A stretch of 64,000 nucleotides of DNA, taken from the NCBI RefSeq assembly GCF_003473485.1, contig NC_053045.1:57330494-57394493 (forward strand). Reading direction: 5' to 3'. How positions within the stretch are numbered: the stretch's first letter is position 1; each line of letters begins with the position of its first letter. This document shows positions 1 through 10,798 of the stretch, piece by piece. The DNA is from Medicago truncatula (lineage: Eukaryota; Streptophyta; Magnoliopsida; Fabales; Fabaceae). Position numbers and translations under genes: made by a program. The notes beneath the pieces were generated by a model, which saw only the letters and a list, made by a program, of their open reading frames with translations, had not been told where the DNA came from and did not search any database.

Positions 1-150
1 CAGGTTCAGCTGCTCACGGTGTGTGAAGAAGAAGAAGAAGAAAATGAAACCAAAAACGGGTTTTTGTTATTTTTGGCGTAATAAATAAAAAATAAAAACC
101 AAACACAGCGCAAAGTTTCGCACGAGTGCAAGCTCTTTTCGTGTGAACGG
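1..150 (-). other. Possible 5' leader of a minus-strand gene leaving the window
   Basis: On the minus strand this stretch has a CTT-rich run (GAA repeats on the plus strand near 28-41), typical of plant 5' untranslated leaders. No coding exon is visible. The assignment rests on composition only and is weak. Confidence 0.2.
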
Positions 151-2550
151 CTTACGTTACGTTCATTAAGCTTGTGAAAAATTGAAATGGTATGAAACTC
201 TCCATTTTAATTACCAAACTATATAAAAAATTAAAATGCAATAATTGAAGTTTATGATATTGATTTTCCAGAAAGACTATAATAATAATTTGAAGTTTCT
301 TTGAAGAAATTAAAGTCTTATCAATAATTGTTTTATTCGACACTTAGAATTAGGTTCTACTTAACAAATTGTTTTCTGTTTAAGCTCAATAATTGATTTT
401 GTTGGACTTGAGATCATTGAGTTGATGTCGTTGAATGACCTTTTAGTACCTACTTCCGTCAATTGCGGTCTTCTTCTTTGTCGTTTGCAAGCTTCTTCTC
501 CTGATGAATGAGGGTGGTGTACCTCCATGTGCTCCAACACTCAAGGTGGCGTGGGACGATAAGTGTACATGTGAAAAGTGAATCTAACTGAACTCGGGCA
601 TATAAGCAAAATATTTATAGTGGAGGTTTAAGGACTTGGTCCTTGTACCTTTACGTGGACAATTGTTCTAGAAGGACAATCATGGTCCTTTGAGAGACAA
701 CTGCAAGTGTTTGGTTCCTAGTAGATTGGTGTCGTGAATCTTACTGGGTGTTCATATTTGGTCTCGTGGACTTTTGTGCCTTTGACCTTTTTAACTATTC
801 TCTTTTGGTTCTCTTTGTTCCCATGTCAAGGCCATGTGGACTCCTTTCGTGAGGAGCCCTTTGGAACATATGTGTACTTGAACGTCGGCCGATACCAAGA
901 TAATAATCATTTGAACTCAATAACTTGATTAAACTCTATTTCCTTTTTGAAAATGTAAAACCAAGTAATAAAAAAAAACGAAGAACAAACTAATGCAGGA
1001 GAAGAAACATGATATGGGGGTAAAGGAAAATCATGACAAGGTATCAATGAACATAAGTATTGAGTATGTGGTATTTATATCGTTAAATCCACTAAACAAA
1101 TTAGAGTTATGGTCGGATTCATTCATGTATTATGGTAATAATTATAAGTTAAATGTGTACAAAAAAAAAATTATAAGTTAAATCTAATTAAATACCCAAA
1201 ACCATCCTAAAAGACTAGTTCAAGCTAGTTAGCTGATAAAAGCAGTCTTTGAAGATTAAGTTTACGAAATTATGACTTATACAACATAAACTCAACTCAA
1301 TTGCATTCAACTACCGAATACATGTTTCGTCAATTTTATTTACTTAGGATTAATGAGTCAAAACTAATTAATGTCAAATTTGAACTTATATGGTAGCATT
1401 ATCAATAAAAAAATATATTCATTTACGACAATCTTTAAAAAAAAAGTTAAAGACGGATACAAATTTCCGTCAAATTTTGGTCCCTCTAAACCTTATTCAT
1501 TTTCTTTCATAATTGTATTTAGAGGACCTAAAAATGGAGAGTCACCAATCAAATCCGACTTAATGGAGTTTCATAAATCTGACTTAAATTCGTACCTTGT
1601 GATCTAAAAATAAATTTTTTTTAGGTCAGCCTTATTCTTTTTTGTTTTTGTTTACATAGGCCAACCTTATTCGTTTAGGAGTTACCAATCAAATCTAATT
1701 AATATCATGGCTTGACTTATACAAATGTACTTTCAAAAGCGTCTCAAAATTTTTTAATTTTTAAGTTAAATTTAATGTAATCCGCTTAAACATAATGGTT
1801 GAAGAAGGAAAGACTAACATTTTTTAAACCAACATAAGGCTGAATATCAATTAATTACCCTGATTATTGTTTAAGCCAACTATATTTTTTTTTAGGATAT
1901 TTTTTTGTCAGGTAATCCAGTGGCTAAAATTCGCCAAGATAAATAAGTGAAGAGTCCGCGATTCGAACCCGGATCACCTGCATATAACAATGCATGTCTC
2001 TAGATATGCTCACGATGATTATTTATTTTTGGGATTTTAAGCCTTTATTTTTTGGATTTTAAGCCAACTATATCGTTCATTATTGTTTAAGCCAAGTGTA
2101 TTGTTGCACCTGTATTAAACCGCAACGTATATTTCTATCTAAACTTTGTGAATTGGCCGTAAATATGCTTCATATTTCTCTTTGAAATCCTTCCTCTTTA
2201 ACAAATATTGTATAGAACACGCCATCGTTTAATTTTTCTCTGTATTGGGTATGCATCAAACTCACCCTTCATAGCTGCATGGCAGCCGGAGTCGGTGGTG
2301 GAGCCACGCCTCAATTTTTTACATTAGCACCTAAAATCCTATTATATGTCCACTTTGAATCCCCTGTTTTTTTTTTTGTTTTGTACCATTGGTTTTGATT
2401 TTTGAACTTTCTGATTTAATTCAAATGCATCGACGATGTGAATATATTTTACACCCGCGGTTATTTAATTTACAATTGCTTGATTAATGTCATTGTAATA
2501 TTAATGTTATTGTAATTTTAATTTTAATGTCATTGTAATTTTATTTTTTT
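151..2550. other. Intergenic, AT-rich, with repeat remnants
   Basis: No gene is supported. Positions 420-930 are less AT-rich and look like an old, unclassified repeat. A tRNA-derived SINE-like sequence lies at 1911-1990. The rest is AT-rich with short T and A runs. Confidence 0.5.
1911..1990 (+). repeat. SINE-like sequence with internal promoter-like boxes
   Basis: It has an A-box-like stretch (TAATCCAGTGG) followed about 40 bases later by a B-box-like GATTCGAACCC, as in tRNA-derived SINEs. It does not fold into a tRNA that I can see. Three similar sequences occur elsewhere in the window, near 28.9, 34.4 and 42.9 kb. Confidence 0.4.
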
Positions 2551-3860
2551 CACAAGTTAAAATGATATATATTAATAACACTGGTGAAGCACCTGCACAA
2601 GACGTGCAAAAGTGAATCACCGGTCAATATTTACATAAACAAAGAGCCACACACTGAAAGGCTCCCCAAAAAACTATCAAAATAAATTAATGGTGAAGAA
2701 CACTCGTATAAAGGAGAGGATGTGTCGAACAATCATAATAACAATAATTAAAAGGGATGTTCCTTGCTTTCATCCACACAAAAGAATTTAACTTGATTTT
2801 CTCAAACAGAACATACGGATGTGATGCTTCATTTTGGAATATATGCTCGTTTCTGTCTTTCCATATCACCCAGACACAAGCATACTATATACCTTGCAAA
2901 TAAGAATGAGTACTACGCGGTAGTCCCGCTATGTAACAAAACTGAAAATGATGGTCACGTAAGTCATAAGGGATTACCGTATGCAAGCTTAACCAAGTGA
3001 ACATATAAGACCACAACGTAGATGATGTACCGCATGATAAAAATAAGTGGCGGGCTGTTTCTAAAGTCTCACAACCGGCCACACACGTAGAACCTGTATT
3101 CCTCCATAGCAAATTGTCTTGAGTCGGAAGGCGATTGCGAAGAAGGCGCCACGCAAACATAGATACATTTGTCGGTATGTGCCGATGCCAGACATTGTAT
3201 CAAGTGCTAAAGTGATAAGCCTCCCGCACCGAATATCCGTGAATGGTATCAAGTGCCCATCTCCATGAATCAGTAACATTAACCTGTAAAACAAAGTTAT
3301 GTAATAATAATGAACACTCCCTCACACTCTCCTCCTCCCATACTAGCAAACGACGTCTCCAAGCCCACCCTCTTCCTCCTTCGCCCCACCCATCTCTCTC
3401 CACCTCAGCCACTGCACACTCCTTATTTATAGCCAAATCAAAAAGTCGAGGAAATTTGAGTCGCAAAGGCGAATCCCCGACCCAATGATCGAACCAAAAT
3501 GAGGTACTACGACCATCTCCCACAACCCGTCGAATGTTACCTTCAAACCAATTTCCCACTCCCTCACCAACTCTCTCACGAACATTACATAACATCCTCC
3601 ACCAAGACGAGCCTAACCTGCCACCTCCTTCAAACGACCACCCTCCTCACCATAACGTGCTTTTAAAACACGGTACTATAACCCCTCTTTATCCACCAAC
3701 ATCCGCTAACACCATTCCCCAACAAGGACAAATTAAACTCTCCCAACCTCCTAACCCCCAACCCTCCACATCCTCCTTTGGAACACAAATAGATTCCCAT
3801 TTTATCCATGCTATTTTCCTAGTATCCTCACCCCCACCCCACCAAAAAAAACTTTTAAAA
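2551..3860 (-). mobile_element. LINE (non-LTR retrotransposon) 3' fragment
   Basis: The minus strand encodes the C-terminal part of a plant L1-type reverse transcriptase ORF. From about 3840 down come a WIKWESICVPKEEGGLG-type segment, a FWFDHWVGDSPLRLKFP segment, and the zinc-knuckle region (AWRLLRNRLPTQDNL, then CETLETARHLFLSC) at about 3160-2890. A final MIWKDRNEHIFQNE segment ends at 2687. These pieces lie in at least three frames, so the ORF is broken by frameshifts near 3200 and 2885 and further upstream. The endonuclease and most of the polymerase are absent. Positions 2551-2686 are probably its 3' untranslated tail. It is a dead, 5'-truncated copy. Confidence 0.85.
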
Positions 3861-3958
3861 ATAGATTCTATAGAAGAATTTTTATTATATTTGTGACTTT
3901 AACTCAACAAACCATATTTATCTTTTTCAATGACTGCAAAAATATAATAAAAGAGAAA

Positions 3959-4115
3959 TGATATTTGTACAACCATTTATGACAATCTTTTGACAACTTT
4001 CTCTCTTATACTCACATTAGACTCTTATTCTCTCTCTTCCTCTTTCTCTCTCCATTGTTTTTGACCAATAAAAAGAGAGAGAAAAGAAGTTGTCACATAA
4101 GTTGTTCAAATATCA
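3959..4115. mobile_element. Short MITE with terminal inverted repeats
   Basis: The left end TGATATTTGTACAAC is mirrored by GTTGTTCAAATATCA at the right end. Inner arms contain ACAACTT and AAGTTGT around a CT-rich and AGAGAG-rich core. No clear target duplication is visible. A diverged relative with the same terminal logic lies at 50920-51082. Confidence 0.6.
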
Positions 4116-4524
4116 CTACACATAATAAAAATTCTTATCTTTTTTTTAAAAACACCAACAATATAGCTTATTATAAAAAAAAAACGTTTAAAAGTATAAT
4201 TGGAATAATAAAAAAGCCAGCTCAAAATCCTATCAAAATGTGCTATTTTCTTTATATATAGTATAGAAGAGTATTATTACGGTTAAATATGTTGTCGGTC
4301 GCTCTAAATATGCAAAACTTGTTTTAAGCTCTTTTAGCTCTACTTATGTTAATATAGTATTAGCATGGAAATGAAATGAAATTATGATTTATACGAAAAC
4401 TCCACACCTCGTATTTTGATCACAAGTATTATCCTTTTTGTATATTGGGAACTTTATAGTTATATATTAATGAATAGAAATCATAGAAATCAATGCACCT
4501 TTTTTTCATGTATTTTACATGCAC

Positions 4525-4995
4525 GCAAGTTTTAAACAAAATTACACAATTCGTCAATTAATTTAATTTCAAGTAACATTTTCGTTTTCTTTACACACAA
4601 AAAAGTATCACTTTCGTCTTCTATCTTCTTCTTTTTTTCCCAGTTAATCATTTATATTATAATAAGGTAATACTTATGTCCTTTATTTTATTTTTTTCCT
4701 AATTTAATCATTTATGTTATAAAATATCAACATTGTTATTAAAAAGTATATGAATCAAAAACTCGAAAGAAAAAAAAACTTATAAAAAAATTCATCTAAC
4801 TCATAAATAAACTCAAATCTTCATCATACAAACATAGAAATTTATATTTCATTGAAAAAACCCCATAAAAAATCATAGAATATTGACATTTTATAACATA
4901 AATTATTAAATTGGAAGAAAAAAAATGACGAAAGTGTTTCCAAAAATTAAGTTAGGGGATAAATTGTGTAATTTTGTCCAAGTTTTAATACATTT
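4525..4995. mobile_element. Foldback (MITE-like) element
   Basis: The left arm near 4530-4560 (AAACAAAATTACACAATTCG) is the inverse of the right arm near 4963-4985 (AATTGTGTAATTTTGTCC). A second inner pair joins CACTTTCGTC near 4610 with GACGAAAGTG near 4928. The long imperfect hairpin suggests a non-autonomous DNA transposon. Family unknown. Confidence 0.5.
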
Positions 4996-5773
4996 TTTTG
5001 TTAATATATCTTAGCCGTATCGTATCCTAAATTTTTAAAAACTTATATATTCATGTATATGTTTCGTATCGTACTCGCATCTGTACTACGTATTCAAACT
5101 TCATAGGGTGAAACTCGTAAAGATCATAAGGTGTTATTTATTTTCATGGACAATGTGTGATTTTTCCACCTGCTATGAGTAAGTGGTGCTCCAGGTTTGG
5201 CTTGATATTCTCTCCATCGCGGTATTTTCTGTTTCCTTTATCCACTGTGCATCATTTGCTTGAAACATGCCCCTTGCGAACGGCCACTTTCATTAATGGT
5301 GCTATAAACATGACACACGAATAAAGTGATAATAATTTGTCAAGTTCCACTTACTTTGATTGTTTTGAACACTCCCACAACCTTTGTAAACATTTATAAA
5401 ACTGAGAAAGACTTGCTTATCTCGCACTCGATGATTTTCTAAATAAGTAATAGGAATCACAAGGTATGTTTTTGAACGAAGAAAGTACAAAACTATAATT
5501 TAGTAAATGTTATATTGGTTATTTTATGTCATTAAAATAGTTCTTACTGAACCAAATTTTTGTTGGACCAATAATGTTGCCCTAAATATGTGGGCAAGCC
5601 GCGTAACAAATATATAATTTATAAAAGTCTAAATATAATAATACTAGCATTAATACTTGCCCTACCTTATATAAATAGTTTTCACTTCACCAAATTCTTG
5701 TTGGACCATCCCACATGCTGCCGTAATTTTTCCTTAATTAACTACAACAACTCTATATTTTAATATGAGGGAT

Positions 5774-6670
5774 TAGGGGTGGACAACGGTCGGTATTCGG
5801 TTGAGAAATGAAATTCCGTTCATAACCACGGTTGCTATACATGCATCCATTTTCGTCCGTATGAGAAGTCGGTTTGCTCGAATTCGGTTATTTTGGGTTA
5901 CAGGTAGTTTCGGGCGGTTTTTAGGTTCCATAAGTATCTCTAAATCTCCACAAACAAAAATAGAAAGAAACAAAAGTAAATAAAAAAATAAGATTAAAAC
6001 AAAGGAAGATGCATGACTTCAAAAATGCTCACAATAGAAATGATAGTGAAGTAGTTGAAGGTTTAGAGCAAAGTTCTAGCATGCAAGAGTATATATGAAT
6101 TGACACATCAAGACATTGGGAGGTTACCAAAGGTTGTGAGGTTGGGGTTTTGTTGTAGAGAAAAAGAAGGAACTAAAAAAGAAGGTTGGTGTTGTGAGTC
6201 TGCGAGAGAGGGAGAAGAAAGAGGAAGAGTGGGTGAGGGTGACAGTGAGGTGTGGTGAGATGGAGTATTGAAGTGGTCTGCCTAAGAATACTTATTATTT
6301 TATTCAACCAAGTAAAAAATGATTTAAAAAAACTAGTGGATGTACAAAAGTATAGAAAGATGGGACTGCAAAGGTGGAGTGTGTCAGTAATATTGTGTGG
6401 ATACTAGAAAAAAAAATATAGGGAAAAAGCACTTGCTAGTCTGCTAGACTACCGCTCTACTGTGATTTATCTATTCAAGAAACTATGCAGCGGTGGGATA
6501 TGGGTTATTATGGTTTGATTTCACCAAACTGAAACCGACTGAAATAAGCCACACATATCCGTTTCTGTCAATCCGAATAAACCGATTGACCCGCTTAAAC
6601 CGACCCGCCTACTTGCGGGTTATTCGAAACGGGCGGTTTGGGCGGTTTCCATAAATCTTGTCCAACCCTA
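5774..6670. mobile_element. Non-autonomous hAT element with 8-bp target duplication
   Basis: The ends are TAGGGGTGGACAA and, inverted, TAGGGTTGGACAA. The element is flanked by a perfect direct repeat TGAGGGAT at 5766-5773 and 6671-6678, the 8-bp size made by hAT transposases. No transposase coding is seen over its 897 bp, so it would need a helper. Subterminal GGTCGG, GGTTTATTCGG and GGGCGGTTT-like motifs may be transposase-binding repeats; that is inference. Confidence 0.85.
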
Positions 6671-8873
6671 TGAGGGATCATACACCTAATAAAATAAATA
6701 TAATGAATGGTGGAATAAAATTTCTTCCTCTCTGAAGATATAAGGAAATTATAGTAGGAAACAGAGGCACGAGGCACTGTAGAAGATTAAACCCTCCGCG
6801 TAATAGACATCATATCGAGCCTCAAAGGCCTTGAAGAAGAATGGAAGAAAAAGCTTTGTAATAGAGGAGCACATAAAACACTTAAACAGATAGATTTCAT
6901 TTCATAGTTGATGAGAGCCACAGATTCTACATAAATAAAACTAGTAATGCAATAATTCTATGAGTTCAGAAAAGATTTAACAGTTTCTTGAAGAGTAATC
7001 AAACTGAAATTCCTAAGATAAAATTAAAAAACCCCTCACACAAAAATATAAAAACCCTAAAATGCATGTGTGTCTTTGTTCTAGGTGCACTCTTGCTTTC
7101 AAGAAGATTATCAATCATGTATGCTGCTTCTTGGACGGTGGTAATGGACTGGGCACTTTCTTCTTCAACACTAATACCAAATTCCTCCTCAAGTCCCATT
7201 ACAATCTCAACCTACAGGAAATTTAACAAGTCTAAATAAGTTTAAAAAAAAACTATAAAAGATAAATAACAGAGGCTATGTTATCATTTTTCTCAAATGT
7301 AGAATCATGCTGAAGTTTCCGCTTAGGCAACTTAAGTGGTTCAAGAGGCAAGAAGGGACTCAAAATACATTTTAATTACAATTTTCCAAGTAGATTAAAA
7401 ACCATAATGTCCAAATGATATTCTAAATAGAGAAGGGAATAAAATTAAATTAGTCAACAATGTTATATGTGTATGCATTTGCCACAACAATATACTAAAG
7501 GATAGTTAATAGCCTAGAAAAAGATGTTATTCAAAATTGGCAGCAAAAGTGCATAAAAACGCCATAACTGTCTTCTGGTTTTAAACATGAAACAAACAGA
7601 TAGAATGAAATAACAACCTAATGAGAAATGGATTGAGTATTTCTGACAAGTGAAAACTAATCACCAAAAACAACAAGATAGCATTAGAGCTCAGAAACCA
7701 AGAAGTACATTACCACACACGTAGATAAGGTAATAAAATAAAAATAGATACAATACAATCAAGTGTTGTGAATTGTGAATGCATGAGTTACACTTTTATG
7801 CATAGACAAGAATTCATAGACAAAATTTGTGAATATGTCAATACTGTGTCGAGAGAGTCAGCTCCAAGTGCAGAAAATTTGGACTCTCCAGTGACAGAGG
7901 ACTCATTTGGCAATGCCAGTTGTATTTTTTGACAATGTCACACACCTTCTTTACAGTTTCTGCTTTGGCCTCATATTAAATTCACATCGTTTATATCACA
8001 ACAAATAATGCAAATATAGTCCAAATAAATACCACACAGAATTAAATTAAGTATTAGAAGTACAAGCAACCATTGATAATTCCAACAACAAATATACTGT
8101 GGAATCAATAAATCAATTTTTATTAGAAAAAATTAAAATCTCTTCATTGAGCAGTTAACTGAATCAAGACAACGAGTGAAACAAATCAAAATGTGTGATA
8201 CCACACCAAATCCATTATCCTCTTCTGAACTAGCAACAATTTAGTAATTTTATAATTATACTATAAAAATAAGTATAGAGTTTACTACAAGTGAATAATA
8301 TATCTTTCATTTAAGTGATCCCAAACAATCCATACAGAACTTTTTTGCTTTTGTTCATTGTTGTTTTATTCTAGTTCAGCTTAAATTTGTTCACATTGAA
8401 ATTGATCCTTATAATATGTACGTAATATTAATTTAATAACTTTAGTCTACAAAAATCAAATGTTATGCATACATACATGGAATAAAACAAAACAAAACAT
8501 TATGGATCAAATTAAAAAACAAAAACAAAAACTTGTATATTTGCAGACAGAAAAAACATAATTAATCCTAAAATAAAATAAAATATAGTAAAAGAGTTTA
8601 GAGGAACTTACAACACATGTAACTTGAAAACGAGGTACCCTAGACTGCAATGTAATGGATGGAAAGGCATTCCCCCTTAACTGAACGGGAAACTGAAATT
8701 GGGTTAGAGAATCTGGCACCAGGTACCTGTTGAATGTGAATTAGCATAAGAAATATCACAATCAAATTTAAAATAAACCACAAATTAAACCATAAAATTC
8801 CAGTGATTTGCAAACAATAAACCAGTAAGCTCGTTTGTTTGATGAGTTAATTCGATCAAAGAACGTAATGAAT

Positions 8874-8876
<3 letters not shown>

Positions 8877-8929
<53 letters not shown>
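8877..8929. repeat. (GA)n microsatellite
   Basis: About 26 AG dinucleotides in a row. On the minus strand it is a CT tract lying in the presumed 5' leader of the decayed ACP gene, just downstream of its TATA-like box. Confidence 0.95.
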
Positions 8930-8931
<2 letters not shown>

Positions 8932-8970
8932 CGAGAGTGTGTGTTGTTGGAATAAGTAATAACAAGTGTT

Positions 8971-8980
8971 GGTTTTATAG
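8971..8980 (-). promoter_or_regulatory. TATA-like box of the decayed ACP gene
   Basis: The minus strand reads CTATAAAACC about 50 bp upstream of the CT tract and 250 bp upstream of the first recognisable ACP exon, a suitable core-promoter position. Confidence 0.4.
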
Positions 8981-8984
8981 CGAA

Positions 8985-10580
8985 AAGCTTGTTTGTTGAT
9001 AATATGTTGATAATTTCCTTTGAATGGATAGGGTTAGCAGGTTAGAAGTATTAAACCATACTAGATCGCCGAGGTCTTATGAGCTTGAAATATTTTCATA
9101 CTTAGTGAAACATAATATTTTGGAATGGAACTTTAATAATTAAACTACGTAAAGAACAATTATCAAAGTCACAAAATGTATTGTTTGCTGAAATATCATA
9201 TCGCCAACCAAGAATGTTACAACGAAATACATAATAGGGGGTATTACACATTTTGAAATACTTCTTCATACACGACGTTAGACGTCTCATCCATATCTTC
9301 ACAATCTTCATTATTAATCAATATCTTCAGTCCTTCTCTGGATGCAACTCTTTATACAACATTGTATAGTTGTCCGTGCGAAAATACATGCGTTGGGAGA
9401 TATTGTCCAACATGTTGGAGTGATTGTCATTGACTCTTGTTAATAGTCATGGCAAATGAGACAACTAAATGAAACTGTCATCTTTGAAACTTGAAAGGAA
9501 TACAAACATCTGAGGTGATAGAAATAAATGCGGTATAAATACTTTTTCTCCAACACTACTTTCGGATATTACCTCATCCTCAAGCACATATTTTCCCATT
9601 CTAGTTATGATTAACCTTGTTCCATTGAATAAATCTTTTGTATATCTAAATTTCTCAACAACATGACCGACACTCCAACCTTTAGTCTTAATTTGTGATT
9701 TTTGGAACTCTTGAAGCAACAATTGTGTTTAGAAATGCAGATGTATGCACGTCATCAATTATATCACCATGAATATTGCGTGTAAATGGTAGCTTAGGAG
9801 TTATATTAGTTAGGAGTTTTTTTTGACAAGATATTACTTAGGAGTTAAATAAATGGTAGCTTAACAGACTATCAATATTCAAATATAATTTAAAAGAAAG
9901 CTAATAAAATCATTCCAATAGATTATTCCAATTTCATAGGGAAGAAAAAAACAAGAGGAATTCACATAAAGCTAAAAACATGAATACTTGTAGAGCTTAA
10001 AGTATTAAAGTTAACTGTTAATTATTTGTTTTTAATTAATATCTTTTTAGTCAAGTATAATAAAAATAAGAAAGATTTAATATCTTTTGTTAGTATTTAT
10101 GTCATTTTACAATTGTACATGTTTTTCTTTCTTCATTTTCTTTAATTTTATCTCCTACCAAACTACTAACGATCATTTTATTTTCTCTTGATATTGAAAG
10201 GAATTAATTGTTATTAACCGACTCTTTTTTTTTTTTTTGGCTAGAGGTGTAATGGATTAAAATTCAAAGGATTTTAAAAGATTTTTTTATCATGATATCA
10301 AATCTAATGACACATCTTCTCATATACGAAGAAAGATTGAATTACCATAAGAGTCATTAGAGTTATCCCACTTAATAATCTATAAATATTAAATTTGAAA
10401 TTAAAATTTCTTATTGAGTATATAGATCAACTCTACAATTTTTTCATGATATTTATTATTTTGATTAATGCATTAATCTTGGTAGCTTAAATAAATAAAA
10501 AGTTAATATTGGTAGGTAGTAGAAATAAATGAAGTAATAAAAAAAGATAAAAATGAAATAAAAGGGGAAATAGTTTGAAA
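8985..10580. other. Intergenic between the ACP remnant and the VAP27 gene
   Basis: AT-rich. Open frames on the minus strand near 9102-9722 have no recognisable domain and no splice context. I see no supportable feature. Confidence 0.4.
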
Positions 10581-10669
10581 AGATGAGTTGATTTGGTACA
10601 ACAAGAGCAGTTGGTGAGCCCCCCCACTCACGTAACCGACCGGACCCCCAACCATTTCTCCAACAAACT

Positions 10670-10798
10670 TCAAACTTCTTATTCTCTTCTCTTTCCTTTT
10701 CTTTCTTTCATTCATTCAAATTTCCACTCTTCTTCTTCTTCTTCATCTTCTTCTCTGCATTCTCATTTTTTTACATTAGAAAAGAAACAAACAAGAAC
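10670..10798 (+). promoter_or_regulatory. CT/CTT-rich 5' leader of the VAP27 gene
   Basis: A pyrimidine-rich tract with CTTCTT repeats runs to just before the start ATG at 10799. Such tracts are common in plant promoters and leaders. No clear TATA box was found upstream. Confidence 0.45.

Larger units (their letters stand above)
3861..5765. other. Intergenic with two inverted-repeat elements
   Basis: No gene is seen. The stretch holds a short MITE (3959-4115) and a longer foldback element (about 4525-4995), otherwise AT-rich sequence. Confidence 0.5.
6999..8980 (-). pseudogene. Decayed plastid acyl carrier protein gene
   Basis: ACP carries growing acyl chains in plastid fatty-acid synthesis on a phosphopantetheine arm. 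Three exons are recognisable. Exon 8726-8612 encodes transit-peptide-like sequence ending RFQVTCV. Exon 7969-7845 encodes [15 protein letters not shown] and, in another frame, [16 protein letters not shown] plus [10 protein letters not shown] with the DSL serine. Exon 7211-6999 encodes [20 protein letters not shown]. The middle exon is 125 nt instead of the 123 nt that keeps frame (two extra bases near 7927). The transit exon also shifts by one at a run of five G near 8671. No initiator ATG is found in the expected first exon. The last exon reads about 30 residues past the usual LLESKSA end. Splice sites and a TATA-like box (8971-8980) remain. It is most likely a pseudogene; sequencing error is the alternative. 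Confidence 0.82.

Noticed and set aside
1955-1975. Possible tRNA gene (B-box-like GATTCGAACCC)
   Set aside because: No cloverleaf or matching acceptor stem is visible; fits a SINE-type fragment better.
3534-3896. Plus-strand open frame of 120 codons, Pro/Thr-rich
   Set aside because: It is antisense to the LINE fragment, whose minus-strand reading has clear reverse-transcriptase C-terminal motifs.
8768-8965. Minus-strand reading with a long Ser-Leu repeat
   Set aside because: Produced by the (GA)n microsatellite and not conserved protein; it lies in a presumed untranslated leader.
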